The notes beneath the pieces are model-generated. The model was not told where the DNA came from. It saw only the letters and a program-made list of their open reading frames with translations, and searched no databases. A DNA stretch of 64,000 nucleotides from a virus: IMG/VR virus record IMGVR_UViG_3300037010_000292, positions 1-64,000 of that record, one strand, 5' to 3'. The position numbers and the translations under genes are program-made. Positions 30,974 through 40,052 of the stretch are shown here, piece by piece. The stretch's first letter is position 1. Each line of letters begins with the position of its first letter.

Positions 30974-33900
30974 TCACTCCGCAAAAGTCGGGTCCGCCTT
31001 TCCTCCGCCGAACGCATTCGCATACAGAGCATTCGCTGGCATCGAATGCAGGATGAAGGATTGGTAGGTCTCGCGTCCGGCCAGCGTCTTCATGGCGTCA
31101 CCCAACTGCTCAATGCTCGGACCTGTGACCGAGCCAAAATTCCCGCGTGCTGCGTCCAGACCGATCTGGCCCACGCCATAGAGACCTGCGCGTTCGATGC
31201 CGTTCTCCAGGTAGTCACCCACGCCCCAGTCCTTCTTCCAGCTTGGCACGCCGCCACCAGTCTGTATGAAGCCCTTGGCCGCGTCCGCAGCGATCATGAT
31301 GGGCACGTAGCCCATGAGCGCCATCGCGGGGCTGTAGTTGCCGTTCTTGGCCTCATGCACCACCCGTCCCAGAATGGTGTGGTGGAAGGCGTAGACGAAC
31401 TGCTTGAGGTGGCTGATCAGCATAAAGTGAGGGTCAGACATCCACACAGCCTTGTCGGCGGCATCAGGCCGGAGCATGGCACCATCCACCCACTGGTTCA
31501 CAGCGGACTTGATGCGTGCTGCCTGCTCCAGGCTCAGACCTTCATGTGTGCCGGTAGCCACGCGGCCATCCACCATCTTCACATCGCTCGGGTTCAGGCC
31601 CAGCTCCTTCATGTAGCGTGCGCTGTGGACGCTCTCGCCCTTGGAGTGCTTGGCGATGAACTGCAGTGCTGCCTCTGTCGCGCCCACGCGCATGGAGGTG
31701 TTCCACTGCTCCATCAGGTTGAAGCGAAAGAACGTGTCGTTGATCTTGCGTGCCGTGCCGCCCACCACACCCTGCGTGTAGGTCGCGCCCAGCGCGTGGG
31801 TCAGAGATGCCTTGCTGATCACGTCCAGGTCCTCAGCCAACTTCGTGGCCGCGTCCTTGGAGCCGGTGCCCTTCAGGCCTGCGGAGATCTCCGAGATGCC
31901 ACGGGTGAAGGCCTTCCATGCGTTGCCCACACCACCACCACGGACTGCGATGCCCATGGGGTCCACGATGCCGCTGAAGAACGCTAGCGGCAGCAGACGG
32001 ATGTTCTGGTACACGATCATGTCGCCCATGAGGCGTCGAGCCGTAGGGTTCAGGTCATCGCCCAGTGTGCCGTTCACAGCTTGGATGTAGCGCTCGGTGT
32101 TCTTGATGTCACGCACCGTGGCACCTTCGCGCCGGGCCTGGTCCAGCAGCTCGTTCATGCGGTGGTTGTCGCCGCCGAAGCGCCGTGCCCACTCAGCCTT
32201 GCGCGTGGCCTGTTGGAGGTAGCTGCTCACGATGGGCAGCAGCTCCTTGGTCATGAAGGGCGCAGCGTCCTCATGCGAGATGAAGGACAGCACACGCTCC
32301 TTATTCGATCCCATACCCGGCTGGCCAACGACTTGCAGCTCGGAACCGTCAGCGGCCACCAGCTTGTTGTAGGTCTCCTCGGGGTTGTGCCACTCGGGGT
32401 AGTGCCGCGCCATGTCCATGAACGCTTCCTTGTTCTTGGACAGGTAGTGCGGGTCCCAGGTGCGGGGGAAGTAGTCCTTGCCCACGCCCAGGTCACCGAG
32501 CTTCACACCGGCTGCGGTCAGGTAGCTGTGTGCTTCGTCGAGCAGTGCGCGGATACCTTGGTGCAGGGCCTTGGCCTCAGGAGAGGTCGGCACCTTGCCG
32601 GTCTGCAGCGCCTGCAGCGCCTCGCGCTGCACAGACTCATCAGCGCCCTCCACCAGACCGGCCAGCTTGTTGGCACGCTCGGTGTAGGCCTCACGCGATG
32701 CCGGGATGTAGCCAGCGTCACGGCCCTCGTCGGTGTACTTCTTCTTCACCAGCTCAGCGATGCGCTGCAGCGAGGGCACGTTGGTGTCGCGCAGGTTCTG
32801 GCCACCGGAACCGACCACTTCCTCAGCGAGGTGGGTCAGCGGCTTGGCCAGCGTGCGGATTTGCGCAGCCACCTGGGTCAGGTTCTTGGACATCAGGGCC
32901 TTGGCCACCACGCTAGGCTCCAGGCGGTCCTCAGCGTACTCACCGCTGTGGAAGTAGTTCATGATGTGCTCGGCGTGCTCTTCGTTGGTCCAGTGACCTA
33001 TCAGGCCGCGCAGGAACTGACCGATGCGACCAAACAGCCCCTCGGCCTTGGGTGCCAGGTTCAGTTTGCCCTGCGCCCACATCTGGTACATCACGGCCAC
33101 GCGCTCTTCGGGATCATTCTTGAGCTGGCGCAGCACGCCGATCTCATCCTTGAAGAACTGCTTCATCTGGGCCAGCACCACGGGAGAGTCAGCGACCTTC
33201 TGCAGCACGTCGACCACATCGCCGTGGCCCTTGGTCATGAGGTCGTGGAAGAACGCGTGCATGGACTCGTGGTAGGCCGTGCTGCGCGGGTTTAGTGCAT
33301 TCACCGCCACGCGGATGACGCCAGCCGGGTCGTACTCACCGGCGTGCGGCATGAACCGGTCCAGCTGCTGGCGCACCCACGGAGTGACGCGGTCCAGGTA
33401 GTCCTTCACTGCCTCGGTAGCAGACCGTGAGCCGCGCTCATGGAGCGTGCCTTCGAGGCTGTACTTCTTGGTCTGCATGCCGTAGGCTGTGTCGGGGTTG
33501 GCGTGCAGTAGCTCGGCGATGCGTGCGTTGGCCACGTCCGTGGCCTTCATCACCTCAGGTGTAGGCTCCTCGCCAGCCAGCGCCTCGACGGCGCGTTGGA
33601 GCGACTTCGGGTCGTTGCTGGTCTTCAGCTCTTCGAGGACTTTGGGGTCGCCTTTGCGGACGGCTTCGGTGAAGCGGGCCTGCTGAACACTGACACCTCC
33701 CCCGGCTTCGGCTTGTACGCCAGCCCGCCCAGCTTCAGCTGGTCCCCGCGATCCTCGTTCGGTGAGGGCTTTGATGGCTTCGTAGGTCTTTGGAAGGACT
33801 TCACGCATTACCTCCGGGTTGAATTGATATAGGGCAAAAGACTGGGAGAACAACTCACGCTGCGGGTTGCGCGCCGTGGTCATCGCCTGAGCGTACCACT

Positions 33901-36900
33901 GACGGAGCGTGCCGTTTTTCTCCATCGCGGCCTGAATCTCTCCGTGGAGATCGCCGTCGCGGAAGAAGTCGTCGTGGTTGTCGGAGTAGTTCCCCAGCTC
34001 GCGGTCGAGGAGGTGCCCCACCTCATGCGCCACCGCGCGCTCTACCTTACCCTCCAACGAGCCTGTGAACAGCGTGTGGTCGTCGAACAGCTGCTTGTTC
34101 AGGATGATGTGGTGCAGGCTCTCGCGGGTCACCGCTTTACCAGCGAACTTCTGGTCGTTGGTGTCGTGGACCTGGATTCCTTGAATCTCAGGCATGCGGT
34201 CGCCGAGTGACGCCTTAACACGGTCAAGCACGCCGTCGATGTGGGCTTGCTCCTCGGGGGAGGCACGGCGCAGTGCCATGTCGGGGAACTCGCGCTGCAG
34301 GCGCTCCAAGCTCTTACCAGAGGAAGCCGCCTTCTCGGCGGCTACCGCTTTTGGGTCGGGGTTTCCCCCAAACAGATTGGAGCCATTGCGCTTGTCAGCT
34401 AGGTCACGGGTGGACTTGGCCGCAGTCTCGGAGGGCTTGGCCTCACCGCGTCCGAAGTCCTTGCCGAACACCTTCTCCCATGGCGCATCGGCCTTGCTGC
34501 CCAGCTCGTGGTTGCTAGGGCCTTGGACCTTCGTGTCCTTCAGGTTGCTCTGCTTGGGCACGTCACCCTTGGCAGTTTTGGCCGGTTCAGGGGCCTTCCA
34601 GTCAGCACCCAGGTACTTGTCCTGCAGCGGGGCCAGGGTCTTGGCGATCACGTCGGTGGTGGCCTCATGGTGGGTCATGGCCACGAGGCTTGCGCGCTCG
34701 CGCGGGGTCATGGCATCCATGTGCTCAGACAGTTGCAGCATGGCGTGACCCAGCGTGTTGCCGGTGCGGCTCTGCAGACCGGTCTTGGCCTGCACCGCAG
34801 CGATCAGCTCGTGCCCACGGTCCACCACCGCCTCGTGCCCTTGGTGGCCGCGTGCCTTCTCACCGCCGCCACCGGTGCTGCGGGTCTGGGTGTAGCGCGG
34901 CGTGCCGTCCATGTTGGTCGTGATGCGGTGCTCACCGTTATTGCCCGAGCCCTTCAGGGACTGAATCTGATGGATGTTGGCGTCCTCACCGATGTCCTGC
35001 TGGCCGTTCTTGGCCAGCATGTCCTGGGCAGAGTCGCTGCGCTCGCGCTTGAACAGCTCGCTGCTCAGGGTGCGGCCTTTGGATTCCAACTCGTTCAGTC
35101 CGAAGTGCTCGCGCAGGTCCTTGTCCTTGAACAGCTCGTACTTCAGCTCGCGTGCGCGCCATGCTGGCAGCTCAGCGCCTATCTCGCTTTCACGCTGGGC
35201 CACCAGACCGGCCACGTGTTCGCGCAGTTTGTCTTCAGCTTCTTTGATGGCGTTGTGGTTGCGCCGGTAGATGCTCTCGATCTCATGGGTCTCCATGCCG
35301 TCCAGGGTCTCTTGGGCCTTGGTACGTGCGGAGGAGCGCACACCTACGGTGTCTGCGCCCTTGATCTCTTTCAGCGTGACGGGCTTGCCGTCCGTGTGGC
35401 GCACCACCAGATCAGGGCTGGGCTTGAACTCGGGGTGCTCAATCATCAGCTGCGAGATGCCGTGCAGCAGGGCCTGGTTCTTGCGCGCCAGTGCGTCACC
35501 TTCGGGGGCGATGCCGGTGCGCTGCATGTGCTTGGCACCGGCGCGTTCGATCTTGGTGGCGTCCAGCGTGTGGCCGTCCACGTCGATGCGGGAGGGGTGA
35601 GCCTTGTCGCCGCCGTAGGACTTCGTGTTGAACGCCATGCGCTTGTAGTCCTGGCCTTGGAAGCCGTCGCTGTCAGCCAGCTTCTCGGCCACCACAAAGC
35701 CGTGGTCCTCACGGCCCTTGCCCACGCCCAGTTCTTTCTCGGATTTCCAGGCCACCTTGCGGTCAGGGTGCTTGGCCTGAGCGTCATACAGAGCCTGCTG
35801 GCCGTAGTTCTGACCCTCGCGGTTCTCTGCCTTGAACTTAGCCGGGTCATACAGCGGCTGGTTCTTGCTCTTGCCACCGCCATACTGCACACGGTCCATG
35901 GCCGGGTCGCTGGAGTTGTTGTCGCCCTCACCCTCGTCGTACATGTGCTCGTCTTCGTCGGGCAGGTCTCGGCCCCGGCCAGCGGTGGCTTCTTCATGCA
36001 CGCCACGCTGGCGCAGAATCTCGGACTCCAGAGCCTTCTGGATTTTCTTGGTGTGCTTGCCCAAAGTGGACTCCATCAGGTCCTGTACCTGACGGGCTTC
36101 GTTGCTGGCCTTGGCGACCAGGAACTCGTCGGTGCCAGCGCCCTCGCGGTTGCGCGGATCGCGTGCATACCAGTCCATCATGTGACGGGTCAGTTCGCCC
36201 GCGTCCATGGAGTCGGCGTGGCCGTTCTCCTCCAGGGCCTTCTGCACCATGCCTTTCAGGGAGCCGAAGGCCTTCTGGTCTGCGGCCAGATTGCCCATCT
36301 GGTCTGCGTGCTTCACCAGCTGCGCTGGAGGCGTGTCGCCACGGGCGGCATTCATCTGGTCCAGCAGCTTGGTCGTGTCGTCGCCGAAGTGCTGGAACAG
36401 GCCGTTCTTGATCCCCTCGGGCAGCGGCGCGTCGGAGGTGTAGGTGTGGTGCAGGACCTGGCGGAACAGCTCGCCGACGTTCTTCATCGCCTCGGGGTCG
36501 TTCAAGGTGTCGGGGCTGTTCTTCTGGAGCCACGGAGCCGCCACGTCGGTCAGCACCTTGCGCTCACCGGAGAAGTCGTCGGAGCGTTTGACCTCCTTGG
36601 CATCCGCGTCGATGGTGTTGGAGTCCTTGTCGGTGATGCGGGCGTCCGTACCGCCAGGGTTCTCCTGGCGGGCGTTGAAGTCCTTCACGCTGTCAGTGAC
36701 GAAGTCCTTCAGGCCCTCGGCTTTTTCCTTGGCTGCTTTCCAGCCGCTGGCCAGGGTTGCACCCATACGCACCGCAGAAGGGTGACTGGCCAGGTTGTCC
36801 AAAGTGTCCTTGGCCGACTGGCGCATCTCGGGGGAGATACCCACGTCCTCGGCCATCTCGCTCAGGCTGGCGCGGACCTTCTCGAAGGCGGTCTTGTCGT

Positions 36901-37939
36901 TGGCTTCCTGACCCGCAGCACCGGCAATTTCGTTCTCGGTGTTCAGCGGCTGGCCCTCGGCGACCTTGGCCAGGCCATCGTCTTCCTTGGGGGTGAAGGC
37001 CTTGCGCATGCGCTCCAGCGGACTGGGCGATTTGGGGGCCTCGGGGACCTCCGGGCTACCAGGGGTGCCAGTAGCCTCAGAAACCCTGTCCTTGGCCGCT
37101 TTGGCTGCGTCCCTGATAGCATTCACGCCCTTGACCGGGGTGCCGGTCAGCACATCAGCGGCCACATGGCCACCGGCCAGGGGTATGCCCATGACCGCGC
37201 CGCCCAAAGCGGCGTCTTTCATGGCTGCGTCGTCGTACTCCTGCCCTGAAGCGGCCTGCTTGACGCCCTCACCGACGCCCATGGCAGCGCCCTGGCCCAG
37301 GATGTTCTCGGCCCCTTGGTGCTGGATTGTCTGACTGAGTGTTCGTTTTGCTGCTTGCGTGGCACCCTCGCGCAGGCCCGCACCTGCCAAACGCCCGCCG
37401 AGCGCACCGGGCAGGGCGTTTTCGGCCAGCGCGGAGATCGCACCACCAGCCAGTTGGGTGCTGAAAGCGCTGTTCGGGTTGCGCAGGGCGATGTCGCCCG
37501 CGTTCACCGGGGTGAAGGCCAGGGTCGAGCCAGCCAGGGCACCTACGCCAGCACCTATACCCAGCGCCGGGGCGGCGGCGGCACCAGCAGCACCAGCCGC
37601 GACACCACCGACCAGGGCCGGGAGCGCTTGGCCTGCCTTGTAGCCAGCCCAGTTCAGGCCGCTGCGTAGGTCATGCACGCCGTCCCAGGTGGGGGTGGCG
37701 GCTGCTCGGTCGGCCTCTTGGGCCTCGGCGAGGTTCCGTCGGACGGCCTCATCGCGGCCATCGGCGAAGTTGGTCAGTCCAGCGGACCGGCCAGCGCTAC
37801 CGGCGAAGGCGTTGAGCTGGGCACTCAGAGACGCCACGCCACCGCGCAGGCCCTTGGAGGGTTCGGACTCGGGGGCCTGGTAGGGACCGTCGTCCGTGGC
37901 AGCGGCTTGCGAGCGTAGTGCGTCGGCGAGAATTCCCAT
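30974..37939 (-). CDS. Giant virion (ejection-type) protein with two HExxH motifs
   Basis: At 2,321 residues this is the largest gene. Residues about 105-143 form a Gly/Ala-rich hydrophobic stretch that could insert in a membrane. HEVGH (1,305-1,309) and HESMH (1,557-1,561) each fit zinc-peptidase motifs with downstream acidic residues. Long charged helical regions make up most of the rest. Large polyvalent proteins of this kind travel in podovirus heads and enter the cell with DNA; that role is an inference. I looked for RNA polymerase motifs, as in N4, and saw none. It is last in the structural block. Confidence 0.8.
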   Translation of the reverse strand: MGILADALRSQAAATDDGPYQAPESEPSKGLRGGVASLSAQLNAFAGSAGRSAGLTNFADGRDEAVRRNLAEAQEADRAAATPTWDGVHDLRSGLNWAGYKAGQALPALVGGVAAGAAGAAAAPALGIGAGVGALAGSTLAFTPVNAGDIALRNPNSAFSTQLAGGAISALAENALPGALGGRLAGAGLREGATQAAKRTLSQTIQHQGAENILGQGAAMGVGEGVKQAASGQEYDDAAMKDAALGGAVMGIPLAGGHVAADVLTGTPVKGVNAIRDAAKAAKDRVSEATGTPGSPEVPEAPKSPSPLERMRKAFTPKEDDGLAKVAEGQPLNTENEIAGAAGQEANDKTAFEKVRASLSEMAEDVGISPEMRQSAKDTLDNLASHPSAVRMGATLASGWKAAKEKAEGLKDFVTDSVKDFNARQENPGGTDARITDKDSNTIDADAKEVKRSDDFSGERKVLTDVAAPWLQKNSPDTLNDPEAMKNVGELFRQVLHHTYTSDAPLPEGIKNGLFQHFGDDTTKLLDQMNAARGDTPPAQLVKHADQMGNLAADQKAFGSLKGMVQKALEENGHADSMDAGELTRHMMDWYARDPRNREGAGTDEFLVAKASNEARQVQDLMESTLGKHTKKIQKALESEILRQRGVHEEATAGRGRDLPDEDEHMYDEGEGDNNSSDPAMDRVQYGGGKSKNQPLYDPAKFKAENREGQNYGQQALYDAQAKHPDRKVAWKSEKELGVGKGREDHGFVVAEKLADSDGFQGQDYKRMAFNTKSYGGDKAHPSRIDVDGHTLDATKIERAGAKHMQRTGIAPEGDALARKNQALLHGISQLMIEHPEFKPSPDLVVRHTDGKPVTLKEIKGADTVGVRSSARTKAQETLDGMETHEIESIYRRNHNAIKEAEDKLREHVAGLVAQRESEIGAELPAWRARELKYELFKDKDLREHFGLNELESKGRTLSSELFKRERSDSAQDMLAKNGQQDIGEDANIHQIQSLKGSGNNGEHRITTNMDGTPRYTQTRSTGGGGEKARGHQGHEAVVDRGHELIAAVQAKTGLQSRTGNTLGHAMLQLSEHMDAMTPRERASLVAMTHHEATTDVIAKTLAPLQDKYLGADWKAPEPAKTAKGDVPKQSNLKDTKVQGPSNHELGSKADAPWEKVFGKDFGRGEAKPSETAAKSTRDLADKRNGSNLFGGNPDPKAVAAEKAASSGKSLERLQREFPDMALRRASPEEQAHIDGVLDRVKASLGDRMPEIQGIQVHDTNDQKFAGKAVTRESLHHIILNKQLFDDHTLFTGSLEGKVERAVAHEVGHLLDRELGNYSDNHDDFFRDGDLHGEIQAAMEKNGTLRQWYAQAMTTARNPQRELFSQSFALYQFNPEVMREVLPKTYEAIKALTERGSRGPAEAGRAGVQAEAGGGVSVQQARFTEAVRKGDPKVLEELKTSNDPKSLQRAVEALAGEEPTPEVMKATDVANARIAELLHANPDTAYGMQTKKYSLEGTLHERGSRSATEAVKDYLDRVTPWVRQQLDRFMPHAGEYDPAGVIRVAVNALNPRSTAYHESMHAFFHDLMTKGHGDVVDVLQKVADSPVVLAQMKQFFKDEIGVLRQLKNDPEERVAVMYQMWAQGKLNLAPKAEGLFGRIGQFLRGLIGHWTNEEHAEHIMNYFHSGEYAEDRLEPSVVAKALMSKNLTQVAAQIRTLAKPLTHLAEEVVGSGGQNLRDTNVPSLQRIAELVKKKYTDEGRDAGYIPASREAYTERANKLAGLVEGADESVQREALQALQTGKVPTSPEAKALHQGIRALLDEAHSYLTAAGVKLGDLGVGKDYFPRTWDPHYLSKNKEAFMDMARHYPEWHNPEETYNKLVAADGSELQVVGQPGMGSNKERVLSFISHEDAAPFMTKELLPIVSSYLQQATRKAEWARRFGGDNHRMNELLDQARREGATVRDIKNTERYIQAVNGTLGDDLNPTARRLMGDMIVYQNIRLLPLAFFSGIVDPMGIAVRGGGVGNAWKAFTRGISEISAGLKGTGSKDAATKLAEDLDVISKASLTHALGATYTQGVVGGTARKINDTFFRFNLMEQWNTSMRVGATEAALQFIAKHSKGESVHSARYMKELGLNPSDVKMVDGRVATGTHEGLSLEQAARIKSAVNQWVDGAMLRPDAADKAVWMSDPHFMLISHLKQFVYAFHHTILGRVVHEAKNGNYSPAMALMGYVPIMIAADAAKGFIQTGGGVPSWKKDWGVGDYLENGIERAGLYGVGQIGLDAARGNFGSVTGPSIEQLGDAMKTLAGRETYQSFILHSMPANALYANAFGGGKADPTFAE

Positions 37940-37942
37940 GGC

Positions 37943-39754
37943 TTAGCGTCCTTGGCGGCGGAGTTGTGCTTCCTGCGCGGCGCGCAGGGTCGGGTCGAAC
38001 GCAGCGGTCTGCTTGGGGCCGAGACCCAGCGTGCTGCCGGTCAGGTCGTTCACAGACACGTGCGAGCCGTTCTTGAATTGCACGTGGTCACCGCCGATGG
38101 TGCGGCTGTCCACACCGGTAGGTGCCCAGTCCTTGGGGCGCAGACTATCGGTGAAATTGCCGGTGGTCGGCATCCAGCCGTTGGCCTTGCGGGAGGCTTC
38201 ACGGTTCTGCCAGAGCTGCTCCATCGCGGAGTGGTCCTCAGGGTCCATGTCGGCGTAGCTGCGGCCATCGAGCTTCTTGCCCAGGGCCTGCTCACGCGGG
38301 TCGTTGGAGGCCTTCAGCTTCGCGGCTGTGTCGGCGATGCCATTGTTCATGAACTGCTTGTATTCATCGGCCTTCACCGGGTCCACCTTGCCGGTGGCAG
38401 GGTCAGTGAAGCGCGCGTCGATCTGCTCGTCCATCGCCTTCTTGGCAGCTTGGCGCTGGGTGAAGTCGGCGTCGCTGCGGCCAGCGGCGAAGTCGCGCTG
38501 GTCCTTATTCATGTCGTACTGCATGCGCGCGCGCGCCGTCAGGTTGGTCATGTCCTGACCGCGCAGCTGGGTCATGTTGTTGCGGATGTTTTCGTTCTCG
38601 TTGATGTCCTGACCGCGTCGGGCGGTGTCATCGCCCATGAGTGTGCCCAACAGGCGCGCAGCGCCGTTGTGGCCAATGGCATTGGGGTTCGAGGCCAGGG
38701 CACGCAGGCTGTCCATCTGGGCGTCCTTGCCTGCGCCAGTTTGGCGCGAGGTGCCACGGTAGGGGTCCACACCGTCGCGCAGGTTCGCAGCCATGATGGC
38801 GTTGTCGCCAGCGCTCCAGCGAGAGCCGTCAGGATTGGCCAGCGCTTGGCGTACAGCAGCTGGGTCCACGCCGGGCACGGTGCTCACGGAGCCGCCGCCT
38901 TGGATGGTCGCGCCCTTCCCGTCCACAAGCTGCGCGTCGCCGGTGACGTTCTTGCCGCTGTACACGGTCTCGCCGTGCGCGCCCTTGGTCTTGTAGATCA
39001 CGCCTTGGCGCAGGTCGCCGGGCAGGTCTCTGGGCACGTTGGCCAGCTCGTTGGTGTAGTCGCGCATGGTGCCCAGACTCGCGCGCGAGGGGTCACGATC
39101 CACACGGCGTGGGTCGTCGAAGCCAGGGCTGGCCCGGCCAGCGCCAGCGCCAGTGGCAGGGCGTAGGGAGGGGTTAGGGGTTAGGGGGGCCGCAGCGTCG
39201 GGCGTGGGGTTCTCGCCGTCTTGACGACGGATACTGTCGGAGAACGAGCCGTCAGGGAGCTGCATGTCGCCCTTGCCGCCGAACATACGGGAGCCTGCGT
39301 TCAGGAGGTCCACCGGGGCGTCCAGAACCTTCGCGCCGAAGTCGGACATGACGCCCACGGTTCGTGCCCCGAGGTCGCCAGCCAGGTCGTCGCCGTTCGG
39401 GTCCATACCCAGGCGTCGACGGTAGTTCGCCGTGGGGGTACCAGCCGACTCGGCGGCGGAACCTATGGCGATGCCAGCGAGCGCACCGGCAGTACCGGCG
39501 CGGGGCGCTTCGATGCCGGATGCGGCCTTCATACGCTGCGCAGCGTCGTAGGCAGGCTGGCGCAGGCGGTACTTGTCGGCTACGTCTTGCGCCGTCGCGT
39601 TGCCTGCGGCGTAGGGGGAGGTGCCGGGCGCCGGGGCCGCTTGGGGCTGCGGAGTGTACGGGCCGGGGGCACCCATATCGGGTACGCGCCCCGGAGCGCC
39701 TGCATCGTTAGTGCCGTACGCCCAGTTGGGTCGGAGAGAGACGTTGGTAGCCAT
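37943..39754 (-). CDS. Probable internal virion protein
   Basis: The 603-residue protein has a Pro/Gly/Ala-rich first 60 residues, a Gly/Ala-rich hydrophobic patch (about 88-102), a middle region of low complexity and a charged helical C-terminal half (Asp/Arg/Gln-rich). It directly precedes the giant protein with a 3-base gap, the layout of podovirus ejection proteins. Function is inferred from position. A hairpin overlaps its ribosome site. Confidence 0.65.
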   Translation of the reverse strand: MATNVSLRPNWAYGTNDAGAPGRVPDMGAPGPYTPQPQAAPAPGTSPYAAGNATAQDVADKYRLRQPAYDAAQRMKAASGIEAPRAGTAGALAGIAIGSAAESAGTPTANYRRRLGMDPNGDDLAGDLGARTVGVMSDFGAKVLDAPVDLLNAGSRMFGGKGDMQLPDGSFSDSIRRQDGENPTPDAAAPLTPNPSLRPATGAGAGRASPGFDDPRRVDRDPSRASLGTMRDYTNELANVPRDLPGDLRQGVIYKTKGAHGETVYSGKNVTGDAQLVDGKGATIQGGGSVSTVPGVDPAAVRQALANPDGSRWSAGDNAIMAANLRDGVDPYRGTSRQTGAGKDAQMDSLRALASNPNAIGHNGAARLLGTLMGDDTARRGQDINENENIRNNMTQLRGQDMTNLTARARMQYDMNKDQRDFAAGRSDADFTQRQAAKKAMDEQIDARFTDPATGKVDPVKADEYKQFMNNGIADTAAKLKASNDPREQALGKKLDGRSYADMDPEDHSAMEQLWQNREASRKANGWMPTTGNFTDSLRPKDWAPTGVDSRTIGGDHVQFKNGSHVSVNDLTGSTLGLGPKQTAAFDPTLRAAQEAQLRRQGR

Positions 39755-39755
39755 G

Positions 39756-39777
39756 GGTGCTCCTTGAGGGAAGCACC
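39756..39777 (-). promoter_or_regulatory. Hairpin covering the ribosome site of 39,754 gene
   Basis: GGTGCT-CC (39,756-39,763) pairs with GG-A-AGCACC (39,769-39,777) with one bulge. The AAGGAG ribosome site (- strand of 39,760-39,765) is within the stem and loop, two bases from the hairpin edge to the start codon. Folding would limit translation of the internal virion protein. Confidence 0.45.
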
Positions 39778-39841
39778 TTCATAGCCTGCAGCTCCAGTGG
39801 GATGGCGGTATTTTAGCGCTTAGCGCCCACCCGTAGGTCGT

Positions 39842-40027
39842 TTACAGCCGCACCATCACCGCGAGCACCACAACCGCAGCCACAGCCCACAGTACGACCT
39901 TAGCCCATGTGCTGGTGGCCGTCGGTTCTTCCGTACGTTGCCCGTCGCGGAGGCCGTCCCTGAACCCTTGCGCAGCTCCTTTGAGGTCTACCATGACGCG
40001 CTCAATGGGGTCGTCGAATTTATTCAT
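39842..40027 (-). CDS. Small tail-anchored membrane protein
   Basis: ATG 40,027 has GGAGG just upstream and gives 61 residues; the longer frame from 40,051 would include that site. The C-terminal 20 residues form a membrane helix (WAVAAVVVLAVMV). It lies among virion genes and could take part in DNA entry or lysis; no family recognised. Confidence 0.65.
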   Translation of the reverse strand: MNKFDDPIERVMVDLKGAAQGFRDGLRDGQRTEEPTATSTWAKVVLWAVAAVVVLAVMVRL

Positions 40028-40052
40028 ATGGCCTCCAATCTGAGGCCACATC

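Noticed and set aside
34508-37249. 913-codon open frame on + opposite the giant virion gene
   Set aside because: It is the mirror of a GC-rich gene. The - frame has domain-like sequence and a ribosome site; the + frame is Leu/Val/Gly/His-rich with no motif.
30974-37939. N4-like virion RNA polymerase
   Set aside because: The protein is large and virion-type, but I find no polymerase motifs.
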